From Protopterus annectens (Eukaryota; Chordata; Ceratodontiformes; Protopteridae), in assembly GCF_019279795.1 (NCBI RefSeq), contig NC_056748.1, positions 611,309,002 to 611,373,001 of the forward strand: 64,000 bases of DNA. Reading direction: 5' to 3'. The translations under genes and the position numbers were made by a program. Shown piece by piece: positions 10,819-22,928 of the stretch (positions within the stretch are counted from its first letter, which is position 1; each line of letters begins with the position of its first letter). The notes beneath the pieces were generated by a model. That model worked only from the letters and a program-made list of their open reading frames with translations. It ran no database searches and had not been told where the DNA came from.

Positions 10819-12610
10819 ATGTTAGTAAAAATTAACAGTTGTATTTCTTGTGGGAAGCAAATACCTCATAAGGATTTTCATTCTTACTGTATTCCTTGCC
10901 TAGGCCCTGACCACGACGTTGCTAGTTGTCAGTTTTGTGCTAGATTCAACCAATGCACTATTAAGCGTCGGTTTGATTTTGTTTTACATTATTTTGGCCG
11001 AAGGTTTAACTACATAATGCCGGCGGAACAACCGATGACAGGAATTCATAAAAAGCGCAAAGATAAAGAAAAGGACAGGCATACAAGGTCCAAAACCAAC
11101 AAAGAAGCCTCTTCTAGGCCAGTCGCCGGTTCTCAGTGAGGTGCTTTCGCAGCCCCTGACACCCGCTATCTCAGAGCCACAGGCTGCCTTCGACTCCCAC
11201 ATGGAGACATCTAGGCCTCTGGAAGCTCAAGGTATTGGGCCTACGGAAACTAATCCCTCAGATGGGTCCGGAGCTGCTGAGCAAGCATCTGCTTCTGAGG
11301 GTGTTTTCAGACCTACACAGCTTATCAAGACCTCTGCAACAGCCAAGGCAAAGTCTAAAACACCTTTAAAGACAAAGAAACAAGTAGAGCATTCTCCAGA
11401 ACAGTCATCCATGCCTAAGAAACAGATGCTTAAAATGGCCGAGGACCTAATTACTTTGATCAGGGGTTCCCATCCCCCTCCTGATAAAAGGCCTAGGCAA
11501 GACAGTGACTATGATTCCTCTAACCAGGTTTCTATTTCTTCTGATTCCTCTTCAGAACAGGGATATTCTCTTCCCCCCCTATGAGGACTGTGATGCTGAA
11601 GAATCTATCCCTTCAGCCTCTCCTCCTGAGGACTACTCTTTTGGGGAAACCCTGCATACCATGAGGGAGCATTTCCATTGGGAGAGCCAGGATTATTCAG
11701 AATCCAAGGAAAGGCTCAGAGACTCTTTTATTGCCTCAGCACAGACCTCTTGCTATCCCTCCTGTGCTAGACATTATTGTTTATGTATTTTCTGAATCCA
11801 GTTCGTCTCCAGATTCCTTATGCCCTGCACCAGTTAAGCCAGATAGGTACTACAGGGTTCCAGATTCCCATAAATTTCTATATAAAAACCCTGCTGCTGA
11901 TCGAGAAACTATTTCCCAGGGTCCCAAAGGGGTCAAGGCTTCCACTGCAAAAAAGTGTTCCCTCTGATAGGGATTCTAGGGCACTGGACAGATGGGGGAA
12001 AGTTTACACCTCTGCTACGTTAGCTGTAAGGGCTTTAAACTGCCAATTTCACATGCTTAAATATCAACAATATCTAATGTCTCTGCTAAAACAGAAAATG
12101 CTGACAAACTCTGAATGTCCTGAAAACAAGGAAATGCAGGATTTATTGCATGCAGCTGAACAAGTGGGAAAGCATAATTTGCAATGTGGTTTTGATTCAT
12201 TAGAGGCTTCTTGTAGAGCCACAGTTACAGGTTCTGTCATTCGAAGGCATGCTTGGTTAAAAGAACAGAGTTTACCTGATCATGTTAAAGCAAAATTATT
12301 GGATGCTCCATTACAGCATGATACTTTGTTTGGTGTTAAGGCAGAAGAGGTGTTAAAGAAAATGGAGGCTAAAGCAAAATCAATGCAGACAGTAAAGGAT
12401 TTCTTACAAGTTCAGTCGCCCAGATTTACAGGAAATTGGCCTTCTAAAAATTGGTTCTTTCCAGTGTCAGACAGGCCACAAAGAGGCAGATACAGATGCC
12501 CAAGAGGCAGATCTCAGCCCCAAGGCTCATACAGACCTAAGCAATGGGTTGGTTCAGCCCCCAAAAGCAGAGAAGATAAATCACAACCTTATAGGAAACA
12601 GTCTCAATGA
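10819..12610 (+). pseudogene. DIRS gag-like protein (copy B)
   Basis: The start ATG 10819 is chosen because it aligns with the ATG of copies C, D and E and sits just after a ttttcttgctccag tract. The N-terminus has the Cys/His module CISCGKQ, HSYCIPCLGPDHDV, CQFCARF. Downstream blocks are MLKMAEDLITLIRGS, ASPPEDYSFGETLHTMREHFHW, AIPPVLDI, KPDRYYRVPDSHKFLY, LNCQFHMLKYQ and an Arg/Gly-rich tail. Frames change at about 11130, 11580, 11730 and 11960; the last stretch is open to the TGA at 12608. A packaging role is inferred from position. Confidence 0.88.
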
Positions 12611-14360
12611 CTTTCCACTGCCAATGCCAAGCTCTTACCTTTTGGCAGCACCCTTAGGGGGAAATCTAGCACTTTTCTCACAAAATTGGCACATGATCAA
12701 ACAGGACAAATGGGTACTAAATATTTCTCAGGGCTACAGGTTCCACTTCCACACCCTCCCAAGGGCAAAAGGTATGTCAGAACTGCCACACAATCAATGG
12801 GCAAAGGCACAAAAACAAATTTCTGCTCTCATGGACATGAGGGCAATTCAAAAAGTGCCACAGCAAGAGCAGGGACAAGGATTTTACTCAAGACTTTTCT
12901 TGGTACCCAGAAAGGACAAAGCCTGGAGACCAATACTGGACCAGTCTACTCTAAATACTTTCCTGGACATTCCAAAATTCAAAATGTTGACACTGCAGCA
13001 ACTTCTACCCATGCTGGGCAAGAAGGCTTGGCTCGTTACTTTGGACCTCAGAGGCATACCTGCATGTCCCAGTCAGACAATCTTGCAGAAGATACCTCAG
13101 ATTCATAGCTGGCTCAATGCATTACCAATTCTCTGCACTGCCCTTTGGCTTATCTACTGCGCCCAGGGTCTTCACAAAATGCCTGGCACCAGTAATTGCA
13201 TTTTGCAGACAAAAAGGAATCCAAATATATCCCTACTTGGACGACTGCCTAATTCAAGCAGAGAGCAAGGACATTCTACTACAGTATCTGGCGTTTGTAA
13301 AAAGATTACTAATTTGCCTAGGGTACACAATAAACGAAAAGAAATCAAAACTAGTGCCCTCTCAGATAATATTCCTGGGTGCAAGCTTAAATACAGCTGC
13401 CCAGATGGCTTATCTCACGCCAGACAAAGGCAACTTACTCATTACTTCCAAATGATGGCAACAAAGACCCAGCTACCTGCAAGAAAAATTCTGCAGGCTT
13501 TGGGCTTCATGGCATCCTGCATTCAGATAATTCCATATGCAAGACTGCATATGAGGAAGCTACATTGGTATCTAAAAAGTGTTTGGACTCAACATTGCCA
13601 CAGCTCTTACCTTCCTCCATTGCCTCTCATTCCCTGCCTGCAACAAGAGTTTCGATGGTGAGCACCAGCCTGTCACCACAACAAGGGACAGCCTTTCACT
13701 CAGCCAGGCAGACACTAATAACAGATGCATCGGATTATGCCTTGGGGGGGCACACATGGCGGGAAAATGTATTCAGGGCACGTGGCCCACAGACCAAATG
13801 CATCTTCATATCAATCAAAAAGAGATGCTAGCTGTACAGAATGACCTGACAGCCTTCAAGGATCTACTTCAGCCAGGACAACTTTTACTAAAGATGGACA
13901 ACACTACAGTCATGTGGTACATAAACAAGCAAGGGGGCACACATTCCTACCCCCTCTGTAGGCAAGCCATGACCTTGTGGAACACAGCATTGGCCTACCA
14001 AGTACATCTACAGGCACAATTCCTGCCAGGAAAGAAAAATACTCTGGCAGACGAACTAAGCAGAAACCTCATGGACCGTCACGAGTAGAACCTAGATCCA
14101 CAAATCTTCAGCATGATAACAAGGAAATGGGGATGCCCAGACATAAATCTATTTGCCTCACCTCACAACTGCCAACTACGGAGATTCTGCACAAGGACTT
14201 ATCACTCTCAAGCATGGAAGGTGGATGCTCTATCATTCAGCTGGAAAGCCCTGACAGTTTATGCCTTTCCTCCCCAAGGTGCTCCTAAAGGTCAGACAAG
14301 AGAACCCAAAAATGATAGACTGCCCCGGACTGGCCACGCCAGCGCTGGTACCCAATCCTA
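12600..14360 (+). pseudogene. DIRS reverse transcriptase / RNase H (copy B)
   Basis: The RT opens with YLLAAPLGGNLALFSQNW and FYSRLFLVPRKDKAWRPILD. The LVTLDL palm motif is cut short by a frameshift at about 13050. The frame resumes at 13117 with HYQFSALPFGL and the intact catalytic box YPYLDDCLI (about 13230-13256). Further shifts occur at about 13425 and 13660. RNase H is readable from about 13720 to 14088, with NQKEML, an altered catalytic region MDNTTVMWYINKQ (other copies have TDNTT) and LADELSR, ending at TAG 14086-14088. The tail with LFASPHN and YAFPP is scattered over two frames. It is non-functional. Confidence 0.9.
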
Positions 14361-15526
14361 AAGAATTTGTCTCAGGGTCCAGCCTGGACTTTACCTCAAA
14401 TTCCTCATCTTCTGACCCAACAAAACAATCCGATTCTGCACAGCCAACTCAAAACCTTAAATCTGGCTGCATGGCGAATAATTTAACCATTCAGAATACA
14501 CCTCTCTGTAAAGCAGTTATGGATGTCATTTTGGAAGCCAGAAGGCCCAGTACAAGAAAATCGTATGCAGAAAAATGGAAGAGATTCTGTGCTTGGAACC
14601 AGGCACAAGGACTCAAGCCGCTTTTTCCAAATATTCCTCAGATTTTACAATACCTAACTGAGATGTTGGACAAAGGCCTATCCTTCTCATCAATCAAGAT
14701 CCATGCTTCAGCCATTTCAGCTCATTACAATAAGGAACCTCCTATTTTTTTCTCATCCACTGCTAAGACAGTACCTCAGAGGAGCCAAAAACATAAGACC
14801 CCCCCCAAGGAGAGCGCCGCTACCTACATGGGACCTCAACTTTGTCTTGGAAAAGCTCACACTACCTCCTTTTGAGCCAGCCAGTACAGCTGAGATAAAA
14901 TTTTTATCATGGAAAACTGCTCTGCTCGTAGCAATAACTTCAGCAAGAAGAGTCTGTTACAGGCATTGATGGCAGTGGAACCTTTTATCATTTTCCATCC
15001 GGACAGGGTTTCTCTAAGGACAAACGCAACATTTATGCCAAAGGTAGTTTCCAGTGTGGCTCTTAACCAAGCCATTCATTTGCCAACAGTTTATCCAAAT
15101 CCCCAGAATAAAGGGGAGAGGCTTCTGCACTCTTTGGACATTCGCAGACAGCTACGCTTTTACCTGGACAAAACTAAAGCTTTCAGAAAGACTGAGCAAC
15201 TTTTTGTGGCATATGCTGCAGGATCACAAGGAAAGGCTATTTCAAAGCAGACTATTTCAAAATGGATAGGACACTGCATTCGCTTCTGCTATGCACACCA
15301 TGGCAAATCAGTCCCTAAGAATGTTAGGCCACATTCTACTAGGGCAGCATCCACATCAGCAGCCTTTCTCAGAGGAGTACCAACCAAGGAAACTTTGGAG
15401 GCTGCAACTTGGAGTTCAGTGCATGCCTTTACCAAGCACTACCACTTACCTCTTTACTCTAAATCCAGAGCAGGCTTTGCCACTGCAGTTTTGCAGGGCC
15501 TTATAGCCACTCCTAATTCTTTTTAG
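14340..15526 (+). pseudogene. DIRS tyrosine recombinase (copy B)
   Basis: The N-terminal domain is intact at ILEARRPSTRKSYAEKWKRF (about 14528-14587). A frameshift near 14745 moves to a frame with LNFVLEKLTLPPFEPAS and SARRV. A second shift near 14955 removes the SEL that normally follows the catalytic Arg block. From there 14960-15526 is open and holds PHSTRAASTS (HxxR), ATWSSVHAF and the Tyr in KHYHLPLYS. The two shifts inactivate it. Confidence 0.92.
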
Positions 15527-15558
15527 ATCCAGCCGCCCAACCTCTGCTTTGGGGTTCA

Positions 15559-15660
15559 ACCCAAGTGTAATGACTGCAACAGTGAAACACAATGAACATA
15601 GTACAGTTGTGTACCTACCATAAATGTAGATGTTAGAGTGTATTCACTGTTGCAGTCCCG
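15559..15660 (+). repeat. ICR of DIRS copy B
   Basis: The complement of the left terminus (cagtgaaacacaatgaacat) is joined to the complement of the right terminus (agtacagttgtgtacctacc, ataaatg). Flanking tgactgcaacagtg and cactgttgcagtc can pair. Confidence 0.85.
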
Positions 15661-15810
15661 GTTACCCACCCACCATTCCCCTTTCTTTGCTGGGACTTAC
15701 CTGAACCTCTCTATTCTATACAACCTATGTGGTGTATTTGCTTGTAGATGAAGGTAATGTTTATTTTGTGCATGCCTTTTGTAAGCAATGTTTTTAGCCT
15801 CCCCTTTAGG

Positions 15811-16026
15811 GGGCACCTGACATCTGGGGCAAGAAAAACTGAAGAAAATGGCATCTGCTGCATCTTATGTACTCCTGGCTTACTGATGTCAGGGAAGAGG
15901 TGACAGCAACCGACGCTGGACCAGGACTTTGGCATTCCGGCCGACTGCGGGTAGCCTGCCAGCAGGATATCCCAAGTGTAATGACTGCAACAATGAATAC
16001 ATTTATGGTAGGTACACAACCGTACT
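15811..16026 (-). repeat. Right inverted terminal repeat, DIRS copy B
   Basis: Reverse complement of 10503-10705 with substitutions and small deletions. Confidence 0.85.
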
Positions 16027-16899
16027 TTACAATGTCTTGTTACAGTGACTTATCAGTTTAAGAAATAAGGAGACTGATTATTAATTGGTGGCAATTTAAC
16101 TGTGGTATTGCATCTTGAGATGGGTACGTTTCTTGGAGCTGAAGAACTTAAAAGTCGCTAGAGGGACCTGAGTGAAGATATGATTAGATTAGGTTAGGTA
16201 TGAGATGTGTGGCACTAATATTCCTTAGGTGTGATAGGAGTCAGACTTACAAGTTGGATAAGCTAGTGGTGGATAGTCTGGAGGAAGTTGAGAATATAGT
16301 TTGGAGAAGTGCAACTCTGCACGCCCTGTTGGATGAACTAAGAGGAAAAAAGGAAGGCTAGAGACAGAAACCAGGGCAGGAGAACAATGGAAAAGTGGTT
16401 GTGTAGAGGCAGTGGGCTGAGTTATTAAGGCAAGTTGGAGAGAGTGGTTTATGGAGTAAAGGGGAAGATTAGAAGGGGCAGAGAGAATGAAGTAGCTAAG
16501 GCCAGTGCAAGGTTATAGTTGGAGTGATGTGGCTAATGCACAGAAGTTTGAATGGCAGGAAGAGATTAAACAGAGGCTGAAGGATCTGATGGTAAGTGAA
16601 AATAAGGGCTGCGAAGGCACATGCTGATGGACTAAGAAAGAAATGTGTATTAAACATTTAATGTGGAAGATTAAAGATCAGAGAAATAAGGGATGGCTAG
16701 AATGTATGCGATGAAGAGGAAGTTAACTAATAAGGATAAGACTGGTGTTGAGTAACTGTTGTTTTTATACAAATGGATGGAGAGTTTTGAATCATAGGGA
16801 ACTGCGAGTGCTAGGATTATTGTTGGAGTGCGACTGCACTTAATTTGAGGTTTGGATATTTCCATTTCTTTTTTCTTTTTTTTAACCACTTAAATTATT
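16027..16899. other. Unclassified intronic sequence, purine-rich on the + strand
   Basis: From about 16120 to 16680 the + strand is strikingly G/A-rich (aggcagaaggaag-type text). No coding homology is recognised. It may be an old repeat that I cannot name. Confidence 0.4.
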
Positions 16900-17380
16900 T
16901 GACTGCCACACATAATAAAAAATAAAGCAAATGTTAACATTTTTTCCCTTTACATATGTTAATAAGCGTTTTCTTTATTTATAACCATCTTTCAGTACAT
17001 TACATACATTTGTTCAATTCCTACTTTTCCTTAGACCGCTCCTCTTCTTCCTGAACATTATTCTGCATGTATTGTTCCCACAATTTCCATTTGTTTTTAA
17101 TTTACTCATTAACTTTACTAAAGACCCGTTCCAGTTAATTTAGTTTGCAATAGTCGATACTTAAAATACAGCTGGGTTAGATTTTGATTTCCATTTTCCA
17201 GTAATTGCTTTTGTAGCAGCCAAAAAGAATCAACTTGAGGACTTACTATGTAGAGGCAATTCACATCCTGAGTCCCAACTTAGTCATCACTTATTTGCAG
17301 CTATTTGGTCCTCCAGTATTTCTGACAGAGTACTTTTAACATACTTTAACATATTTTTAAAATCTGCCAGTTCATTACAC
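16900..17380 (-). mobile_element. L1-like LINE, 3' end, antisense to host gene
   Basis: The - strand reads LAATKAITGKWKSKSNPAV near 17180-17235. This resembles the L1 ORF2 C-terminal helix region (A-A-x-K-A-I-T-x-x-W). Upstream, HVFGSVMNWQILK resembles the Cys-poor end of the same ORF. Stops are frequent. The 3' end lies towards 16900, where the text is AT-rich. Only a short piece is recognisable. Confidence 0.5.
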
Positions 17381-17434
17381 TTCCAAAAACATGTTCACAG
17401 TTACTTGTTTGTTCCTCATCATAAGTAGTTATTG

Positions 17435-17610
17435 ATGTTCTTCATCTCACATTGCTGCAGTCCTTACACTTGGGTAGTCAGCTGTCCTCGGTCGGCCCGA
17501 ATATCAAAGTATTAGGCTGACGTCGGTCAAGGCGCTTTAGACTGACATCAGTACGTCATGGTACAAATGCGCATGACCGACGTCATATCCTCTGTCTTTT
17601 TTGCCGCATG
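17435..17610 (+). repeat. Left inverted terminal repeat, DIRS copy C
   Basis: Near-exact complement of 22715-22870. It is rich in CpG and gacgtc motifs (gctgacgtcggtc, gaccgacgtcat). Confidence 0.92.
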
Positions 17611-17746
17611 GTCCGATGCAGAAGCAGCGTTGCAAGTGCCGTTCGGCGTTCTGAAATTTTTCGAATTCGGAGTTTCAGACCGAGTCAAAGTTGGCTAAGT
17701 ACCCGTTAGAATATTTTAGTTTTTTCTTGCCTCAGTGGTTTACCGG

Positions 17747-19481
17747 ATGTCAGAAAAAGTGAATAACTGTATTTCTTGTGGGAAGCAGATACCGCATAGG
17801 GACTATCATACTTTGTGTATTCCTTGTTTGGGGCCTGAGCACGACGTTGTTGGGTGTCGCTTTTGTGCTAGGTTCAATAAACGCACTATTAAGCGAAGGT
17901 TAGATTGTGCCAGGTTGGTCTTCGGGAAGCGGTGCAATTACAATATGCCGTCGGATGCTCCGACGCCCGCTTCTTCGAAGAAGCGCAAAGACAAAGCTGC
18001 TAAGCCCAGGCAAGAAGAGTCGTCCGTACCGGACGCCGGTTCTTTAGAGGCGTCAGTGGAACCGGTGGTTCCACCGGAGGCTTCTCTGGAATCCCAGGGA
18101 GAGACTTTGATATTGCAGGATGTGGCCTCTCAGGAGGCAGGTCAGGCTGAAGGGGCTTCTCAAGTTACTGTACTACCCTCCCTTCCTAGGGTGGTTAGGC
18201 CCTCTCCTTCTGTTTCCAAGGCTTCTCCCAGAGGCAGGCCAGGTTTAACTTCTGTTGGTGTCACTCCTAGTTCTACAGGATCTGTGCCCAAGAAGCACAT
18301 GCTTAAAATAGCAGAAGATTTAATTACTTTGATTAGAGGTTCTTTGCCCCCTCCTGATAAGAGGCCTAGGGTGGAACCAGAGTTGGGGAGTGTTGAGCAG
18401 GCTTCGGATGTTTCAGAGTCTTTGGCTGAAGACTTGCAGGAGTACTCTCCTTATTCTGATTCTGATGCAGATGATTCGACTCCTTCTGCCTCTCCTCCAG
18501 AGGATTTTTCTTTTTCAGAGACTCTTCATTCCATGAGGGAACATTTTAAGTGGGAAGGTCAGGACTTCTCTGATTCTAGGAAAAGGCTTAGGGAATTTTT
18601 GCTTTTACCCCAGCATAGGCCTTTGGCTATACCTCCTGTTCTGGATGTTGTGGAAGATGTGTTTGCAGAGGCTTCACTTAATCCTGATTCTTTGCCTCCT
18701 GCTCCTGTTAAACCGGATAGGTATTACAGGGTGCCTGAGGCTCATAAATATCTTTATAAGAGTCCTAGGGCGGACCCAGAAACTGTTAGTCAGGGACCTA
18801 AGGGTGTCAAGGCCTCTGTTGTAAAAAATCCGGTTCCTCCAGATAGAGGCCAGAGCTTTGGATAGATGGGGAAAGAAAGTCTATACTTCTTCTACCTTAG
18901 CTATGAGGGCTTTGAATTGTCAGTTTCACATGTTGAAATATCAAAATTATCTTCTTAGTCAATTGAAGTCTAAGGTAGATGCTCTGGCGGAAGGCATTGA
19001 GTGTAAGGAATTACAAGATTTAGTACATGTCTCTGAACAGGTGGGTAAGCATTCTTTGCAATGTGGTTTTGATGCTGTACAGGCCTCGTCTAGGGTGGCT
19101 GCCACTGGGTCAGTTCTTCGCAGGCACGCCTGGCTGAGGGATCAGAATTTATCTGACCATGTTAAGACAAGGATTTTGGATGCTCCTTTACAGTCTGATG
19201 TGTTGTTTGGTTCTCCTGTGGAGTCAATCTTGAAGAAAATGGAAGACAAGGCTAAGTCTATGCAGGCTGTTAAAGATTTTTTGCAAGTTCAGCCCCCGAA
19301 GTTTAGTAGGAATTGGCCTGCTAAGGAGTGGACGTACCCTTCCTATGATTCACAGTCTAGGGGTAGATCTAGACGTGGTAGGGGCAGAGCTCAGAGCTCC
19401 TTCAGACCTAGAACAGGGAGTTCACCTGCACAATCTTCGGGTGAGGGCAGGGGCCAGTCCTTTCGTAAACAGGCCCAATGA
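17747..19481 (+). pseudogene. DIRS gag-like protein (copy C, one frameshift)
   Basis: ATG 17747 (MSEKVNNC) is chosen: it is shared with D and E and follows cttgcctcag. The Cys/His module is CISCGKQIPHRDYHTLC, IPCLGPEHDV, GCRFCARF, i.e. C-x2-C, H-x3-C-x2-C, H, C-x2-C, probably zinc-binding. A Ser/Pro/Glu linker follows (residues about 75-190), then KMH-type block HMLKIAEDLITLIRGS, ASPPEDFSFSETLHSMREHFKW, HRPLAIPPVLDVV and KPDRYYRVPEAHKYLY. A one-base shift at about 18848 (DRGQSFG, stop 18863) breaks RALDRW; the frame continues 18858-19481 with STLAMRALNCQFHMLKYQ, LRRHAWLRDQ and an RG-rich tail SRGRSRRGRGRAQ. Length is about 580 residues overall. A nucleocapsid-like role is inferred. Confidence 0.9.
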
Positions 19482-21385
19482 CCTACCTTTTCAGCTGCCA
19501 GATCCTTCTTGCCTGGCAGCACCTTTGGGAGGAAGGTTGGCACTCTTCAAGGAAAATTGGAGTTTGATTACCCAAGACAGATGGGTATTGGATATCATAC
19601 ACCAAGGTTACAGGTTTTATTTCCATACCTTGCCTCCTTTCAAAGGCATGCCGGACGTTCCTCCTCAGCAAAGACTAGAGGCTCACAAACAAATTTCTCT
19701 GCTGCTTCAAATGGGGGCCATTCAACCGGTCCCTCTGCCAGAAGTGGGCCTAGGATTTTATTCTCGCCTGTTCCTAGTACCAAAGAAGGGGAACACGTGG
19801 AGACCAATTTTGGATTTATCTATCCTCAACACTTATCTGGACATTCCCAAGTTCAAAATGTTGACGTTACAACAGCTTTTACCTCTGCTAGGCAAAGATC
19901 ACTGGATGGTGACTCTGGTTCTCAAGGAAGCTTACCTTCATGTTCCTATCAGGCTAAGTTGCAGGAAGTATCTGCGTTTTCGGGCTGGGACTTCTCATTA
20001 TCAGTTCTCTGCATTGCCCTTTGGCTTATCTACTGCGCCCAGAGTGTTCACGAAGGTTCTGGCTCCAGTGATAGCTTTCTTCAGGCTAAGAGGAATACAG
20101 ATTTATCCTTATTTGGACGATTGCCTGATTCTGGCCCAAGGAAAGGACGAACTTCTTCATCATTTACAATATGTGATAGCAGTGCTAAGATGCCTGGGGT
20201 ATTCTGTGAACGAAATAAAGTCCAGTCTAGTACCCTCTCAGGACATGTGCTTTCTGGGTGTGAGACTGAATACAGCATCCCAGATGGCCTTTTTGACCCC
20301 GGACAAACAAAAGAATCTTTCCCTTTACTTCCATCAATTGTCTCATCAGTCCAGGCTGATTGCAAGGACAGTCCTTCAAGCCTTGGGGTTCATGGCATCT
20401 TGTATTCTGGTGCTTCCCAATGCCAAACTGCATATGAGGAAGCTACAATGGTATCTCAAAAATGTATGGACACAGCACTGCCAAGATATGGACACTCATT
20501 CAGATAATACCTTGCATTCAAAAGGAATTTTTGTGGTGGGCTCAGGAATGTCACCTAAACAAGGGACTCTCTGTGACCCGGCCAGAGGCGAGTCAGATTC
20601 TAACGACAGATGCCTCAGACAAAGCTTGGGGAGCTCATCTAAATGGAAAGTGGGTACAAGACACGTGGCCTGCCAGACTTCAACATCTACATATCAACTT
20701 GAAGGAGATGTTAGCAGTCCAATTTGCATTAATAGCTTTCAAGGATTTACTTCTTCCAGGGCAGGTGTTGGTTCTAACAGACAACACAACTGTCATGTGG
20801 TACATCAACAAGCAAGGGGGAACACATTCTTATCCTCTATGCAGACAAGCAATGATTTTGTGGGAGACTGCTCTGTTTACAGCTAAATCTTCAGGCAAGG
20901 TTTCTGCCGGGAGCACAGAACTCCTTAGCAGATGTGTTGAGCAGACAAATTATGGATCCCCACGAGTGGAAATTGGATCCTCATGTATTTCAGAAATTGA
21001 CAGTGTTATGGGGAACTCCAGACATAGATCTGTTCGCTTCTCCACTAAACTACCAGCTGCCAAAGTTTTGCACAAAAGGTTTCATCCCACAGCTTGGAAA
21101 GTGGATGCTCTTTCATTCAATTGGAGCAAGCTTCATGTGTATGCCTTTCCACCTCTGCCTCTCCTCCCAAAGGTACTCCTGAAGGTCAGACAAGACAAGC
21201 CAAAGATGATTTTAATAGCTCCAGATTGGCCTCGACAGCACTGGTACCCATTACTGAGAAGTCTGGTACGGGAGCCTCCATGGCCTTTACCTTCGATTCC
21301 ACACCTGCTGTCTCAGGAGAACAGTCATTTACTCAATGTCAAACTTCACTCTCTTCACCTAACAGCCTGGCATATTCTGTTTTGA
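19345..21385 (+). pseudogene. DIRS reverse transcriptase / RNase H (copy C)
   Basis: This frame is +1 relative to gag and overlaps it by about 135 nt with no stop; the first residues homologous to other copies are LPDPSCLAAPLGG (about 19492). RT blocks are FYSRLFLVPKKGNTWRPILDLS, MVTLVLKEAYLHVPI (the usual LDLKEAY Asp appears as Val, a damaging change), HYQFSALPFGLSTAPRVF and YPYLDDCLI (about 20104-20130). Shifts at about 20490, 20878 and 21080 divide RNase H, whose residues are still clear: LTTDASDKAWGAH, NLKEMLAV, LTDNTTVMWYINKQGG, SLADVLSRQ. The end KMILIAPDWPRQHWYP runs to the stop at 21383-21385. The loss of the motif A Asp and the shifts make it inactive. Confidence 0.92.
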
Positions 21386-22423
21386 ACCCTGGAGGGTCTC
21401 AGCTTCCACAGCAAGTTTTGAATGTTATTTTGGAGGCCAGAAGGCCTAGTACAAGGAAAGTGTATGCAGATAAATGGAAGAGATTTTTATTTTGGAGTAC
21501 TGCAAAGGATTTTGATGTTTCTGAGCCTAATTTAAGTGTGGCTCTTCAATATCTTACTGAGTTACTGGACAAAGGTTTGTCATTCTCTTCTATTAAGGTT
21601 CATGCTGCAGCAATTTCTGCTCACTATGACTGTGACCCACCATTGTTTTCTCATCCTTTGTTTAAGCAATTCCTTAGAGGGGCAAAGAATATCAGACCCC
21701 CACGTAGAGCTCCTACTCCTGCTTGGGATCTCAATTTTGTGTTGGAGAAACTCACTCTACAACCTTTTGAGCCTGCAGCTACTGCCGAGTTGAAATATTT
21801 ATCATGGAAGACTGCTTTTTTGTTGGCCATTACCTCTGCAAAAAGGGTTTCTGAGTTGCAGGCCCTTATGGCGGTTGAGCCTTTCTTAATTTTCCATAAG
21901 GATAGGGTATCTTTGCGTACTAATCCTTCCTTTATGCCTAAAGTGGTTTCTAGTGTAGCTTTAAACCAAACTATTCATTTGCCTACTTTTTATGCAAACC
22001 CCCAAAATAAAGGGGAAAAGATTTTGCACACTTTGGATGTACACAGGCAGTTGCGATATTATTTGAGCAGAACTAAAGGGTTCAGGCAGTCTCAGCAGTT
22101 ATTTGTTTCATTTGCTTTGGGTTCTCAGGGCAAGCCTGTGTCAAAACAAACTATTTCTAAGTGGATTGGGTTTTGTATTGCTTTCTGTTATTCCCATCAT
22201 GGTAAGGAGATTCCAGCTGGGATTAGGCCTCATTCCACTAGGGCTACTGCCACTTCTACAGCTTTTTAAGGGGTGGCAACTAAAGATATTTTGGAGGCAG
22301 CTACTTGGAGTTCAGTGCATACTTTCTCTAAGCATTATCACCTTCCACTTTACTCTAAATCTAGGGCTGGTTTTGCCACTGCAATTTTACAGGGCATTTT
22401 GGCAGCCCCTACTGCTTTATAGT
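21262..22423 (+). pseudogene. DIRS tyrosine recombinase (copy C, one premature stop)
   Basis: It overlaps the end of RT/RNase H in a -1 frame. The N-terminal DNA-binding domain is ILEARRPSTRKVYADKWKRF (about 21428-21487). The catalytic domain has Arg in SAKRVSELQAL (about 21835-21867), the helper Lys region FHKDRVSLRTNPSF, and HxxR in PHSTRATATS (about 22229-22258). TAA at 22267-22269 replaces Leu-Arg of the sister copies through a net in-frame deletion. The remainder, with ATWSSVHTF and the Tyr in KHYHLPLYS, continues in the same frame to TAG 22421-22423. Only this stop separates it from an open frame. Confidence 0.93.
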
Positions 22424-22458
22424 TTTGCCATCCTCCCTTACCTCTGCTTTGGGATTCT

Positions 22459-22558
22459 ACCCAAGTGTAAGGACTGCAGCAATGTGAGATGAAGAACATA
22501 GTACAGTTTTGTACCTACCATAAATGTAGATGTTCGAAGATCCACATTGCTGCAGTCC
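22459..22558 (+). repeat. ICR of DIRS copy C
   Basis: aaggactgcagcaatgtgag plus atgaagaacat (left-terminus complement) joins agtacagttttgtacctacc, ataaatgtagatgttcgaag (right-terminus complement). Outer arms ggactgcagcaatgtg and cacattgctgcagtcc are exact complements. Confidence 0.92.
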
Positions 22559-22709
22559 AATTTACCCTCCCTCCTTCCCCTCTGTAGTTAGAGGCGGTTG
22601 TGTGGGTTGGGTTGTAAATATTGTGGATATTTTATATATTGTACATATGATTAGTGCAAGGGTGGTTGGTTGTTTTTTGCTGTCTTTTGGTTTTGACCTT
22701 TCTTTTTAG

Positions 22710-22928
22710 GGTCTTCTGACATCTGGGGCAAGAAAAGACTGAGGATATGACGTCGGTCATGCGCATTTGTACCATGACGTACTGATGTCAGTCTAAAGCG
22801 CCTTGACCGACGTCAGCCTAATACTTTGATATTCGGGCCGACCGAGGACAGCGGACTACCCAAGTGTAAGGACTGCAGCAATGTGGATCTTCGAACATCT
22901 ACATTTATGGTAGGTACAAAACTGTACT
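22710..22928 (-). repeat. Right inverted terminal repeat, DIRS copy C
   Basis: Inverse of 17435-17610, extended by the outermost atctacatttatggtaggt segment that the left end lacks but the ICR contains. Confidence 0.92.

Larger units (their letters stand above)
10503..16026 (+). mobile_element. DIRS retrotransposon, family I, copy B (full length, defective)
   Basis: Both ends are present: the left terminus atgttcgtg (10503) and the right terminus ending cgtact (16026). The ICR at 15559-15660 fuses their complements. About 5.5 kb long. It has many frameshifts. The right terminus lacks about 13 bases (cactcgaacatct) present in copies A and D. Confidence 0.93.
17435..22928 (+). mobile_element. 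DIRS retrotransposon, family I, copy C (best-preserved of the family)
   Basis: Both termini and the ICR are present. By eye the two ITRs differ at about 2 positions over roughly 140 bp, which suggests a fairly recent insertion. Length is 5.49 kb. Damage is limited to one shift in gag, about three in RT/RNase H and one in-frame stop in the recombinase. Confidence 0.95.
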
